64,000 bases of DNA. It comes from Leptospira stimsonii. GTDB taxonomy: Bacteria > Spirochaetota > Leptospiria > Leptospirales > Leptospiraceae. Numbering within the stretch: position 1 is the first letter of the stretch; every line of letters starts with the position of its first letter. Position numbers and translations under genes: made by a program. Location: contig NZ_QHCS01000002.1 of the NCBI RefSeq assembly GCF_003545875.1, positions 507,001 to 571,000 on the forward strand. The letters run 5' to 3'. Below the pieces are notes generated by a model, which did not search any database, was not told the origin of the DNA, and saw only the letters and a list, made by a program, of their open reading frames with translations. Below are positions 18,355 through 25,581 of the stretch, piece by piece.

Positions 18355-18957
18355 ATGAATAATATAGATCGTTTTTTCACAACTGATCCCGTAAATTTTG
18401 CGGCCGCTTATATTCAGTATCTCCAAACCGTATTACAAAATGTGAGTACTGTTGAAATCGGAAGATTTATTGAAACATTGTTGGATGCAAGGAAACGCGG
18501 AGTCACAATTTTCTTTATCGGAAACGGAGGAAGCGCGGCGACAGCGAGCCACTTCGCAAACGATATCTCCATTGGAACGAATGAATATGAAACCCCATTC
18601 CGCGCGCTTAGCCTGACGGATAACGTTCCTATCATATCTGCAATTGGAAATGATTTTGGTTACGAGGATATATTTGTAAGACAACTTAAAGTATTAGGAA
18701 AAAAAGGAGATGTTTTGGTCTCCATTTCTGCTTCCGGGAATTCTCCTAACTTAATTAAGGCAATGGAATATGCCCATAGTGTTGGGATAAAAACAGTTGC
18801 TATTACAGCGTTCGACGGTGGAAAGATGAAACCTTTAGCTAATGAAGGAATTCACGTTCCAACGGATCCGAAAGAATATGGTCCGGCTGAGGATGCTCAT
18901 ATGGTTTTGGATCATCTGGTAGGCGCCTATTTAATGCGTATTATCAAACAAAAATAA
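18355..18957 (+). CDS. SIS-domain phosphosugar isomerase, GmhA-like
   Basis: Predicted aldose-ketose phosphosugar isomerase. IGNGGSAATASHFANDI is the SIS phosphate-binding motif, VSISASGNSPNLIKAMEYA the second serine-rich loop, and AHMVLDHLVGAYL the C-terminal helix. At 200 aa it resembles GmhA, which converts sedoheptulose 7-phosphate to heptose 7-phosphate. No HddA or HddC heptose gene is visible, so the normal GDP-heptose branch is not complete here. Sedoheptulose 7-phosphate is also the substrate of some dehydroquinate-synthase-like cyclases, and such a gene lies only 0.7 kb downstream. Confidence 0.85.
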   Translation: MNNIDRFFTTDPVNFAAAYIQYLQTVLQNVSTVEIGRFIETLLDARKRGVTIFFIGNGGSAATASHFANDISIGTNEYETPFRALSLTDNVPIISAIGNDFGYEDIFVRQLKVLGKKGDVLVSISASGNSPNLIKAMEYAHSVGIKTVAITAFDGGKMKPLANEGIHVPTDPKEYGPAEDAHMVLDHLVGAYLMRIIKQK

Positions 18958-18965
18958 ATTCTAAG

Positions 18966-19688
18966 ATGCGTTTCGAAGGTAAGAAAGTTTTTATTTCCGG
19001 TGCGAGCAAAGGAATCGGAAAGTCAATTGCAAATGCATTCTTAGACGAGGGTGCTTTTGTGTTTGGTTCCTCTACAGGAGGTAAAAAAGAAACCAGTGAC
19101 TTTCCAAATTGCCAGGAATGGTTTTTCGCAGACTTCAACGATATTGATCAAATAAAAAAATGTGCTGATTTTTTAAGAAAAATCGAACCAGATATTTTAA
19201 TTAATAACGCCGGCATTAATAAGATCGCTCCTTTTGTTAGTATCGAACCTGAGGATTTTCTTTCCATTCACCGAGTAAATGTCTTTGCTCCTTTTCTGCT
19301 TTGCCAATCTGTACTTCCTTCTATGATTTTAAAAAGCTGGGGAAGAATAGTAAATATTTCTTCCATTTGGGGAAAAATCAGTAAGGAACAAAGGGCTTCC
19401 TACTCTTCCAGTAAGTTTGCAATCGATGGGATGACTATCGCTTTGGCGGCAGAGCATTCTATGAATGGTATTCTTGCAAATTGTGTCGCTCCGGGATTTA
19501 CAGATACTGAATTAACAAGACGCGTGTTAGGTGAAGAGGGAATCCGGAATTTAGTAGCTAATGTCCCGATTCGGAGAATAGGGACTGTAGATGAGATTGC
19601 TCGTTTAGTCTTATGGCTTTCGAGCGAAGAGAATAGTTATGTAACCGGTCAAAATATTTCTATAGATGGTGGTTTCACTCGTGTCTGA
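18966..19688 (+). CDS. short-chain dehydrogenase/reductase, FabG-like
   Basis: Classical SDR of 240 aa. VFISGASKGIGKSIANAF is the cofactor motif, LINNAGINKI the NNAG motif, and the catalytic Ser is in NISSIWGK, with Tyr and Lys in YSSSK. ANCVAPGFTDTEL and YVTGQNISIDGGF are typical C-terminal blocks. It overlaps the following cyclase gene by 8 to 23 bases depending on the start chosen for that gene. Within this block it likely oxidises or reduces a sugar- or cyclitol-derived intermediate. The specific substrate cannot be read from the sequence. Confidence 0.85.
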   Translation: MRFEGKKVFISGASKGIGKSIANAFLDEGAFVFGSSTGGKKETSDFPNCQEWFFADFNDIDQIKKCADFLRKIEPDILINNAGINKIAPFVSIEPEDFLSIHRVNVFAPFLLCQSVLPSMILKSWGRIVNISSIWGKISKEQRASYSSSKFAIDGMTIALAAEHSMNGILANCVAPGFTDTELTRRVLGEEGIRNLVANVPIRRIGTVDEIARLVLWLSSEENSYVTGQNISIDGGFTRV

Positions 19689-20751
19689 ACAGATACAAAT
19701 TCAATCTCATAAAGGACCCTATTCGGTTCTATTCAACGAACACTTACTTTCTGATTTTCCTTTGTTCGGGGGAAAAGAACTTCATTTTTTAATCGATTCT
19801 AATATTGCCAGGTTGTATGCGTCTCCATTTGAGTTTGTCGTAAATCATCGCAATTCAATTCAAATCGACGCGAAAGAAGACAACAAGACGTTGGAAAAAA
19901 TTATTCCAGTCATTGAAACGTTGGTAACTAATGGAATCCGTAGAGACCATATTTTAGTTGCGATCGGTGGTGGCATTGTTCAGGACATTACATGTTTTAT
20001 TTCTAGCGTTTTATTGAGGGGGGTATCCTGGAGATTCATTCCTACCACACTTTTGGCGCAGGCGGATTCATGTATCGGTTCAAAAAGTTCCGTCAATTTA
20101 AAAGATACTAAGAATATCATAGGTACATTTAATCCTCCGGCTGAAATACATATTTGTACTCAATTCTTAGATACATTAGAAAAAAAGGATATTCATTCGG
20201 GTATCGGAGAAATCATCAAAGTGCATGCTATCGACGGAATCGATTCTTTTAATTCATTAGCGAAAGACTTTGATCAATTGTTTACGGACCGTTCTCTTCT
20301 TCGCAGATATATTTGCGAGGCACTCTTGATTAAGAAACGTTTTATAGAAGAAGACGAGTTCGATCAAGGGATTCGCAATATCTTTAATTATGGACATAGC
20401 TTCGGTCATTCTATTGAATCTGCCACTGATTACGCAATTCCGCACGGGGTCGCCGTAACGATCGGGATGGATATGGCAAATTTTATCTCTGCTAAACGAG
20501 GCTTATTGCCTCATCGGGACTTTGAGAGAATGCACGAAATATTAAATAAAAATTATTCCGATTTTTCCAAAGTCAATATTCCGATCGAAAGGGTCATGGG
20601 TGCTCTTAAAAAAGATAAAAAAAATACTTCCTCGATGCTCGGCCTAATTTTTGCCGTTGGTGAAAAAGCCGATATTCAGAGAATTCAAGTTCCGCCCGAT
20701 TCGGAATTTCAATCTCAATGCGAAGAGTTCTTACGGGAGCTGAAAGCTTGA
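19666..20751 (+). CDS. 3-dehydroquinate-synthase-like sugar phosphate cyclase
   Basis: Member of the AroB/sugar phosphate cyclase superfamily. Blocks present are AIGGGIVQDITCFIS, FIPTTLLAQADSCIG, KNIIGTFNPP, GIGEIIKVHAI, NYGHSFGHSIE and IPHGVAVTIGM; the Glu and two His metal ligands are in the last three. Compared with true AroB, SSVGGKTGVN is replaced by SCIGSKSSVN, so the substrate pocket differs. In a carbohydrate locus beside an SIS isomerase, SDR and aminotransferase, a cyclitol-forming or other sugar phosphate role is more likely than the shikimate pathway. ATG 19666 is used; GTG 19681, overlapping the SDR stop, is an alternative. Confidence 0.82.
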   Translation: MVVSLVSEQIQIQSHKGPYSVLFNEHLLSDFPLFGGKELHFLIDSNIARLYASPFEFVVNHRNSIQIDAKEDNKTLEKIIPVIETLVTNGIRRDHILVAIGGGIVQDITCFISSVLLRGVSWRFIPTTLLAQADSCIGSKSSVNLKDTKNIIGTFNPPAEIHICTQFLDTLEKKDIHSGIGEIIKVHAIDGIDSFNSLAKDFDQLFTDRSLLRRYICEALLIKKRFIEEDEFDQGIRNIFNYGHSFGHSIESATDYAIPHGVAVTIGMDMANFISAKRGLLPHRDFERMHEILNKNYSDFSKVNIPIERVMGALKKDKKNTSSMLGLIFAVGEKADIQRIQVPPDSEFQSQCEEFLRELKA

Positions 20752-21689
20752 ATACTGTGACTAAAGTGGCCGTCTGTTCTCGTTCTTTTTCAAATAACAC
20801 GATTCTTAGAAACGAGTTACTTCAAAAATATCAAAATGTTACTTTTAACGATAAAGGACTACAGTTAAAGGGAGATAGTTTGGTTAGTTTTTTGTCGGGT
20901 CACGAAAAAGCGATCACCGCATTGGAAGTCCTGGATGAGTACGTACTTTCTAAATTGCCTGAACTCAAAGTAATAGGAAAGTATGGAGTAGGATTAGATA
21001 TGATTGATATGTCTGCAATGAGAAAATACGGTAAAAAATTGGGTTGGACCGGAGGTGTAAATCGAAGATCCGTTTCCGAGTTGGTAATAGCCTTTGCAAT
21101 CTCAATGCTTAGAAATATTCCGCAAGCTAATCGTGAGGTAATCTCCGGAGCCTGGAGACAGCATGTAGGTGGATATCTCTCCGGTAGAACCGTAGGAATC
21201 ATTGGTTGCGGACATATAGGCAAAGATTTAACGAAACTTCTTAAGGTCTTCGGTTGCAATATTCTCGTAAATGATATTCAAGATTATTCTGACTTCTACA
21301 GTGAAAATGATCTTTCATCGGTTACCATTGAGCACCTATTAGAAAATTCTGATATTGTTACGTTGCATGTACCTTTAAATGATAGTACGCGTAATATTCT
21401 CGATTCTTCAAAACTTTCTTTAATGAAATCGACTGCGATACTTATTAATACTGCTAGAGGTGAGCTGGTTGACGAAACTGCGCTCAAACAATGCCTAAAA
21501 GAAAATAGAATTGCCGCCGCCGCTTTTGACGTTTTTGCGGTAGAACCTCCGAAAGATCAGGAGTTATTATCTTTACCTAATTTTTTAGCGACGCCACATA
21601 TTGGAGGTAGCGCAGCGGAAGCAATTCTCGCGATGGGACGGTCCGCTATTTTAGGTTTGGATGAAAACTATATTCCGAGTTTTACCTAA
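20748..21689 (+). CDS. D-2-hydroxyacid dehydrogenase, SerA-like
   Basis: NAD-dependent 2-hydroxyacid dehydrogenase family. VGIIGCGHIGKDLTKLLKVFG is the Rossmann motif, VTLHVPLNDSTRNIL, LINTARGELVDE and ATPHIGGSAAEA carry the conserved catalytic Arg, Glu and His positions. The natural start is probably TTG 20748, which overlaps the cyclase stop as TTGA and has GGGAG about 10 bases upstream; an ATG lies earlier at 20718. No C-terminal ACT domain is present, unlike the serine-biosynthesis SerA of many bacteria. In this context it may form or use an alpha-keto acid of a sugar or cyclitol. Confidence 0.83.
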   Translation: MNTVTKVAVCSRSFSNNTILRNELLQKYQNVTFNDKGLQLKGDSLVSFLSGHEKAITALEVLDEYVLSKLPELKVIGKYGVGLDMIDMSAMRKYGKKLGWTGGVNRRSVSELVIAFAISMLRNIPQANREVISGAWRQHVGGYLSGRTVGIIGCGHIGKDLTKLLKVFGCNILVNDIQDYSDFYSENDLSSVTIEHLLENSDIVTLHVPLNDSTRNILDSSKLSLMKSTAILINTARGELVDETALKQCLKENRIAAAAFDVFAVEPPKDQELLSLPNFLATPHIGGSAAEAILAMGRSAILGLDENYIPSFT

Positions 21690-21712
21690 CCTAAAGAAAG
21701 GAAATTCATTCG

Positions 21713-22807
21713 ATGGCAATACGTCCAAAAAAATCTTTGCTGAATCCGAATCTATTTCGGCCAAGCGCGTTAAAATCTGTTCCCAGAAGTCGGGAACCAA
21801 TCTGGCTTGATAAGAACGAGAATTTAGATTCTATCCTAATGAATCTTAATCATTCTATTCTTTTAGAGTTGCCTTTGGACGCGATCGCTACCTATCCTGA
21901 AGCAGGTGAGACGTATCGGAAACTCGCTGATTATGTAGGAGTAGAGCCAGAATCACTGATTCTTACTCCTGGGAGTGATGGTGCAATTCGATATGCGTTC
22001 GAGGCTTTCGTTGAGCCAGGGGATTATGTGATTCACACCTCTCCAACGTTTGCAATGTATTCGGTTTATTGTCAGATGTTCGGTGCGAACGCTATAACCA
22101 TTGAATATACTAGAAAAGAAGAAAAACCTTATCTTGATTTGAATCAGATCAAAGATCATCTTAAAAAGTATAAGCCGAAGTTGCTTTGCTTACCGAATCC
22201 TGATAGTCCAACAGGTACTATAATTGCCTCTGGAGAATTATCAGAAATATTAAATCTGTGTGAGCAAACAGGAACTGTTTTGCTCTTAGACGAAGCCTAT
22301 TTCCCTTTCTATGATTGGACGGGCGTTCCATGGATAAAAAGATCCTCTAATCTCGTAGTCGCTAGGACGTTTGCAAAGGCTTGGGGCCTCGCAGGATTGA
22401 GAGTGGGTTACGCTGTCGCCGCCCCGAACACGATCGACTTATTTCATAAAATTCGACCAATGTATGAAGTGAATACATTGGCTGTTGAATTCCTTTCCAG
22501 AGCTCTCGATAGAGAAATAAATATGAAAGAATCTGTTATAAGAATCAAAGATGGAAAAAGGTTTTTCGAAGATAAAATGCGATCTTTCGGATTCGGAGTT
22601 TTACAAACGGAAGGGAATTTTACGCATGTCGATTTTGGAAGATTTGGCAAATCTGTTCATTCAACTCTTTTCAATAAGGTGTATTATAGACAAGCTTTCG
22701 AGCAACCTTGTCTTAAAGGATATAGCAGATTTTCCGTGGCACCGATATCGGTGATGAAGCAAGTTGTAGAATTAATTGAAGAAACGGTGAAAGCAGAAAG
22801 AGTATGA
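21713..22807 (+). CDS. HisC-like PLP-dependent aminotransferase
   Basis: Fold type I aminotransferase related to histidinol-phosphate aminotransferase. LILTPGSDGAIRYAFEAF, CLPNPDSPTGTII, LLLDEAYFPF and the PLP lysine in ARTFAKAWGLAGLRVGY are visible; 364 aa is usual. Sugar aminotransferases of O-antigen loci are normally of the DegT/WbpE type, so a HisC-type enzyme is unusual here. It overlaps the following Gfo/Idh gene by four bases (ATGA). It may install an amine on a keto sugar, cyclitol or hydroxyacid made by its neighbours. A GAAAGGA about 9 bases before ATG 21713 supports the start. Confidence 0.84.
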   Translation: MAIRPKKSLLNPNLFRPSALKSVPRSREPIWLDKNENLDSILMNLNHSILLELPLDAIATYPEAGETYRKLADYVGVEPESLILTPGSDGAIRYAFEAFVEPGDYVIHTSPTFAMYSVYCQMFGANAITIEYTRKEEKPYLDLNQIKDHLKKYKPKLLCLPNPDSPTGTIIASGELSEILNLCEQTGTVLLLDEAYFPFYDWTGVPWIKRSSNLVVARTFAKAWGLAGLRVGYAVAAPNTIDLFHKIRPMYEVNTLAVEFLSRALDREINMKESVIRIKDGKRFFEDKMRSFGFGVLQTEGNFTHVDFGRFGKSVHSTLFNKVYYRQAFEQPCLKGYSRFSVAPISVMKQVVELIEETVKAERV

Positions 22808-23907
22808 ATCAGAACGTAAAGATAGCAATCATTGGTTGTGGCAGGATTTCAGGTCACCATTGTAGATCCATAGTTGAAACAGACGGAGTCGAGCTCGTTG
22901 CTGTATGTGATCTTGATATTGAAAAAGCAAAAGCTTACCAGAAGGATTTCGGAGCGAAAGCCTACGACAACTACCATCAGATGTTGATTGAAAATAAGGA
23001 TATCAATACGGTTGCGATCGTGACTCCTTCCGGAATGCATTATGAACATTCGTTGGATATTATTTCGAAATATCAGAAAAACATAATCGTGGAAAAACCC
23101 ACGTTCATGAGGCCGTCTCAGGTAAAAGAGGTTTATGATGCCGCCGCAAAGGCAGGAGTCAAAATCTTTGCAGTTTTCCAAAATCGCCATAATCTTGCCG
23201 TTCAACGGGTCTTACTTGGTTTGCAAAAAGGGGAGCTAGGTAAATTACGTTCCGCGAATGTTCGCGTTCGCTGGTGTCGCCCTCAACGTTACTATGACTT
23301 GGCTCCCTGGCGCGGAACTTATTCCATGGATGGGGGATGTCTAACAAATCAAGGAATTCATCATATTGATTTACTCAAGCTATTGGGTGGTCAAGTAAAG
23401 CGTGTTATAAGTATTCATAAAACCTTAGGTGCAGATATTGAAGTGGAAGACACTGCGACTGCCATTTTAGAATTTGAAAGTGGCGCCATCGGTTCTTTAG
23501 AAATTACTACTGCGGCACGACCAATCGACTTTGAAGCAAGTTTATCTTTGGTATGCGAGAACGGTTTGGCACAAATCGGCGGAATCGCAGTCAACGAATT
23601 ACAAATATATTCTCCGGATCCAACTGCTTGTGAAAGCAACTCCGAAGACTTTTCCGGAAACGTCTACGGAAACGGACACGCAAAAATATACGAGGAAATT
23701 GCTCAAACTTTCAAAGGGAATCGTGAATTTCCCGTAACTTTTGAGGATACGTTCTCTACTATACAGCTTTTAAATGCCTTTTACATTGCAGACGAGCGTG
23801 ACGAATGGGTCGACGTAAAAACGGCAAATGACAGCGCTCGCCTAGGCAGAGAGAATGAAAAAATAGCAAATCTTTATAGAACAAAGCTTCCAAGTGTAAT
23901 GAGTTAG
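22804..23907 (+). CDS. Gfo/Idh/MocA-family oxidoreductase (fourth of four), WlbA/WbpB-like
   Basis: NAD(P)-dependent dehydrogenase. AIIGCGRISGHHCRSIVE is the Rossmann motif, IIVEKPTFMRPSQV the EKP motif. DGGCLTNQGIHHIDLLKLLGG and ALEFESG-like residues (AILEFESGAIGS) resemble the UDP-GlcNAc-uronate 3-dehydrogenases WlbA and WbpB more than the other three copies do. 367 aa. It starts within the stop of the aminotransferase gene, a 4-base overlap, which suggests that the dehydrogenase makes a ketone and the aminotransferase acts on it. The pairing is inferred from position only. Confidence 0.84.
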   Translation: MNQNVKIAIIGCGRISGHHCRSIVETDGVELVAVCDLDIEKAKAYQKDFGAKAYDNYHQMLIENKDINTVAIVTPSGMHYEHSLDIISKYQKNIIVEKPTFMRPSQVKEVYDAAAKAGVKIFAVFQNRHNLAVQRVLLGLQKGELGKLRSANVRVRWCRPQRYYDLAPWRGTYSMDGGCLTNQGIHHIDLLKLLGGQVKRVISIHKTLGADIEVEDTATAILEFESGAIGSLEITTAARPIDFEASLSLVCENGLAQIGGIAVNELQIYSPDPTACESNSEDFSGNVYGNGHAKIYEEIAQTFKGNREFPVTFEDTFSTIQLLNAFYIADERDEWVDVKTANDSARLGRENEKIANLYRTKLPSVMS

Positions 23908-23959
23908 AAAGCTCCGCTCTCGTTAGATTCAATAAAACAAATTCAAAAGGAAACTTTAG

Positions 23960-24730
23960 ATGAAAGTGATAGGAATTATACCTGCAAGAATGGCCGCTTC
24001 CCGTTTTCCTGGAAAGCCCCTTTATCCAATACATGGTAAGCCAATGCTTGAGCATGTTTACTGCAGAGCAAAGATGTATTCGGGATGGGACCATTTAGTT
24101 GTCGCAACGTGCGATCAGGAAATCGAGCAATTTTCAAAGTCAAAAAGTTTTCCAGTGGTAATGACTGGAAATCACCATACTAGAGCACTGGATCGAGTTG
24201 CGGAAGCGATGACCCTTCTTGACACGAAAGTAGCAGACGATGATATCATCGTTTGTGTTCAAGGTGACGAACCGATGATGAGACCCGACATGATCGATGC
24301 GGCCGTTGCCCCATTATTATCTGATTCTAATATTCCCTGTACTGTCTTGGCAATGCATATTGTAGACAAGGAAATCTGGCTTAATCCGGATACGGTGAAG
24401 ATTATTCATAACGCCGCGGGGGAAGTATTATATACTTCCCGTGCACCGTTACCGTATTGTAAAGGAGAGTTTTCTCACGAGCTGATGGCACGACGAATAT
24501 ATGGAATCTTTGCGTTTCGCTCAAAATATCTGAAGCAGTTTACTGAGCATTCGGAAACAAGATTAGAGCAGTTAGAAGCCTGTGATAGCAACCGAATCTT
24601 AGATATGTCTTTTGCACAGTTTATTGCACCGTATCCTAATATTGAATCTTTTTCGGTCGATAGTCCAGACGATATCCAGCTTGTAGAAAAATATATGCTA
24701 TCCGATTCTCTTTGGAAAGAATACAATTAA
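23960..24730 (+). CDS. KdsB-like CMP-ulosonate (Kdo-type) cytidylyltransferase
   Basis: Predicted to activate a 3-deoxy-ulosonic or related acid sugar with CTP. IGIIPARMAASRFPGKPL is the nucleotide-binding signature of KdsB, followed by VQGDEPMMRPDMID and YTSRAPLPY. 256 aa is right for KdsB. Because lipid A-core Kdo genes normally lie elsewhere, a second KdsB-like enzyme inside the O-antigen locus suggests a distinct acid sugar. AAGGA about 8 bases before ATG 23960 supports the start. It may equally be the organism's only kdsB, which would need the rest of the genome to decide. Confidence 0.85.
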   Translation: MKVIGIIPARMAASRFPGKPLYPIHGKPMLEHVYCRAKMYSGWDHLVVATCDQEIEQFSKSKSFPVVMTGNHHTRALDRVAEAMTLLDTKVADDDIIVCVQGDEPMMRPDMIDAAVAPLLSDSNIPCTVLAMHIVDKEIWLNPDTVKIIHNAAGEVLYTSRAPLPYCKGEFSHELMARRIYGIFAFRSKYLKQFTEHSETRLEQLEACDSNRILDMSFAQFIAPYPNIESFSVDSPDDIQLVEKYMLSDSLWKEYN

Positions 24731-24769
24731 ATCACGTTAGTAAAAATTATAGGATAGTAATATACTTCG

Positions 24770-25522
24770 ATGAAAAATATACCATATCAAACGGAAGAAC
24801 TATCTCATTACTTTGACAAGAACCGAATAACATGGTCTCAGTTTTACGAATCGGAGAGAGTGATTATTAGTCAAATTAATCCGAACTCCTCTCAGTCGAT
24901 TTTGGATATTGGTTGCGGATGTGGAGGATTGGGGCTCGCACTAAGAGATCAGTTTGGGGTTAATCAATATACTGGCGTTGAGATCAATGAGGCCGCTGCA
25001 AAAACAGGGAGAGGAATGAACCCGAATGCAAATATTTATTGTGGCGACATTCTAGATCTGACTAAAATGGAGCTCAGTGGCAAACAATTTGATATTGTAT
25101 TTTCGCTAAGTTGTGTGGATTGGAACGTTCAGTATTTGGATATGCTCCTTTCTGCTTGGAAGCACGTTCGTCCTGGTGGATATTTTATTTCTACTTTCCG
25201 CCTGACTGATAAAGAAGGCTGTATCGATATGGATAAGTCTTATCAATTTATTAACTACGAAGGGATTAAAAAAGGGGAATTGGCTTCCTACGTTGTTCTA
25301 AACGCTAAAGAGCTTATGGAGCAAATTGAAACTTTTAATCCCTTAAAAATCAATGCATATGGATATTGGGGTGCTCCTTCATCGACGGCGGTTACGCCCT
25401 ATAAACGACTTTGTTTTGCGGCATTCTCGATTCAAAAAAGATCGGACAAGGATATTCAACCGATCGAATTTGATTTGAAAATGCCTTCGGAAATTCTTTT
25501 TAATATCTCCTCGACAGCTTAA
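24770..25522 (+). CDS. class I SAM-dependent methyltransferase
   Basis: Methyltransferase with motif I ILDIGCGCGGLGLALRDQFG, then YTGVEINEAA and a motif-III-like region around HVRPGGYFISTFRLTD. 250 aa. It follows the KdsB-like gene by 39 bases and precedes a large orphan protein. It probably adds a methyl group to a sugar, but no substrate-specific feature is recognised. The C-terminal part (VTPYKRLCFAAFSI) is typical of small-molecule methyltransferases of this size. Confidence 0.8.
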   Translation: MKNIPYQTEELSHYFDKNRITWSQFYESERVIISQINPNSSQSILDIGCGCGGLGLALRDQFGVNQYTGVEINEAAAKTGRGMNPNANIYCGDILDLTKMELSGKQFDIVFSLSCVDWNVQYLDMLLSAWKHVRPGGYFISTFRLTDKEGCIDMDKSYQFINYEGIKKGELASYVVLNAKELMEQIETFNPLKINAYGYWGAPSSTAVTPYKRLCFAAFSIQKRSDKDIQPIEFDLKMPSEILFNISSTA

Positions 25523-25581
25523 ATATCATTTAAGTAAAATTTAAGTTACTTTCAGTTTTTTTCTAACCGTCTTCACTATCA

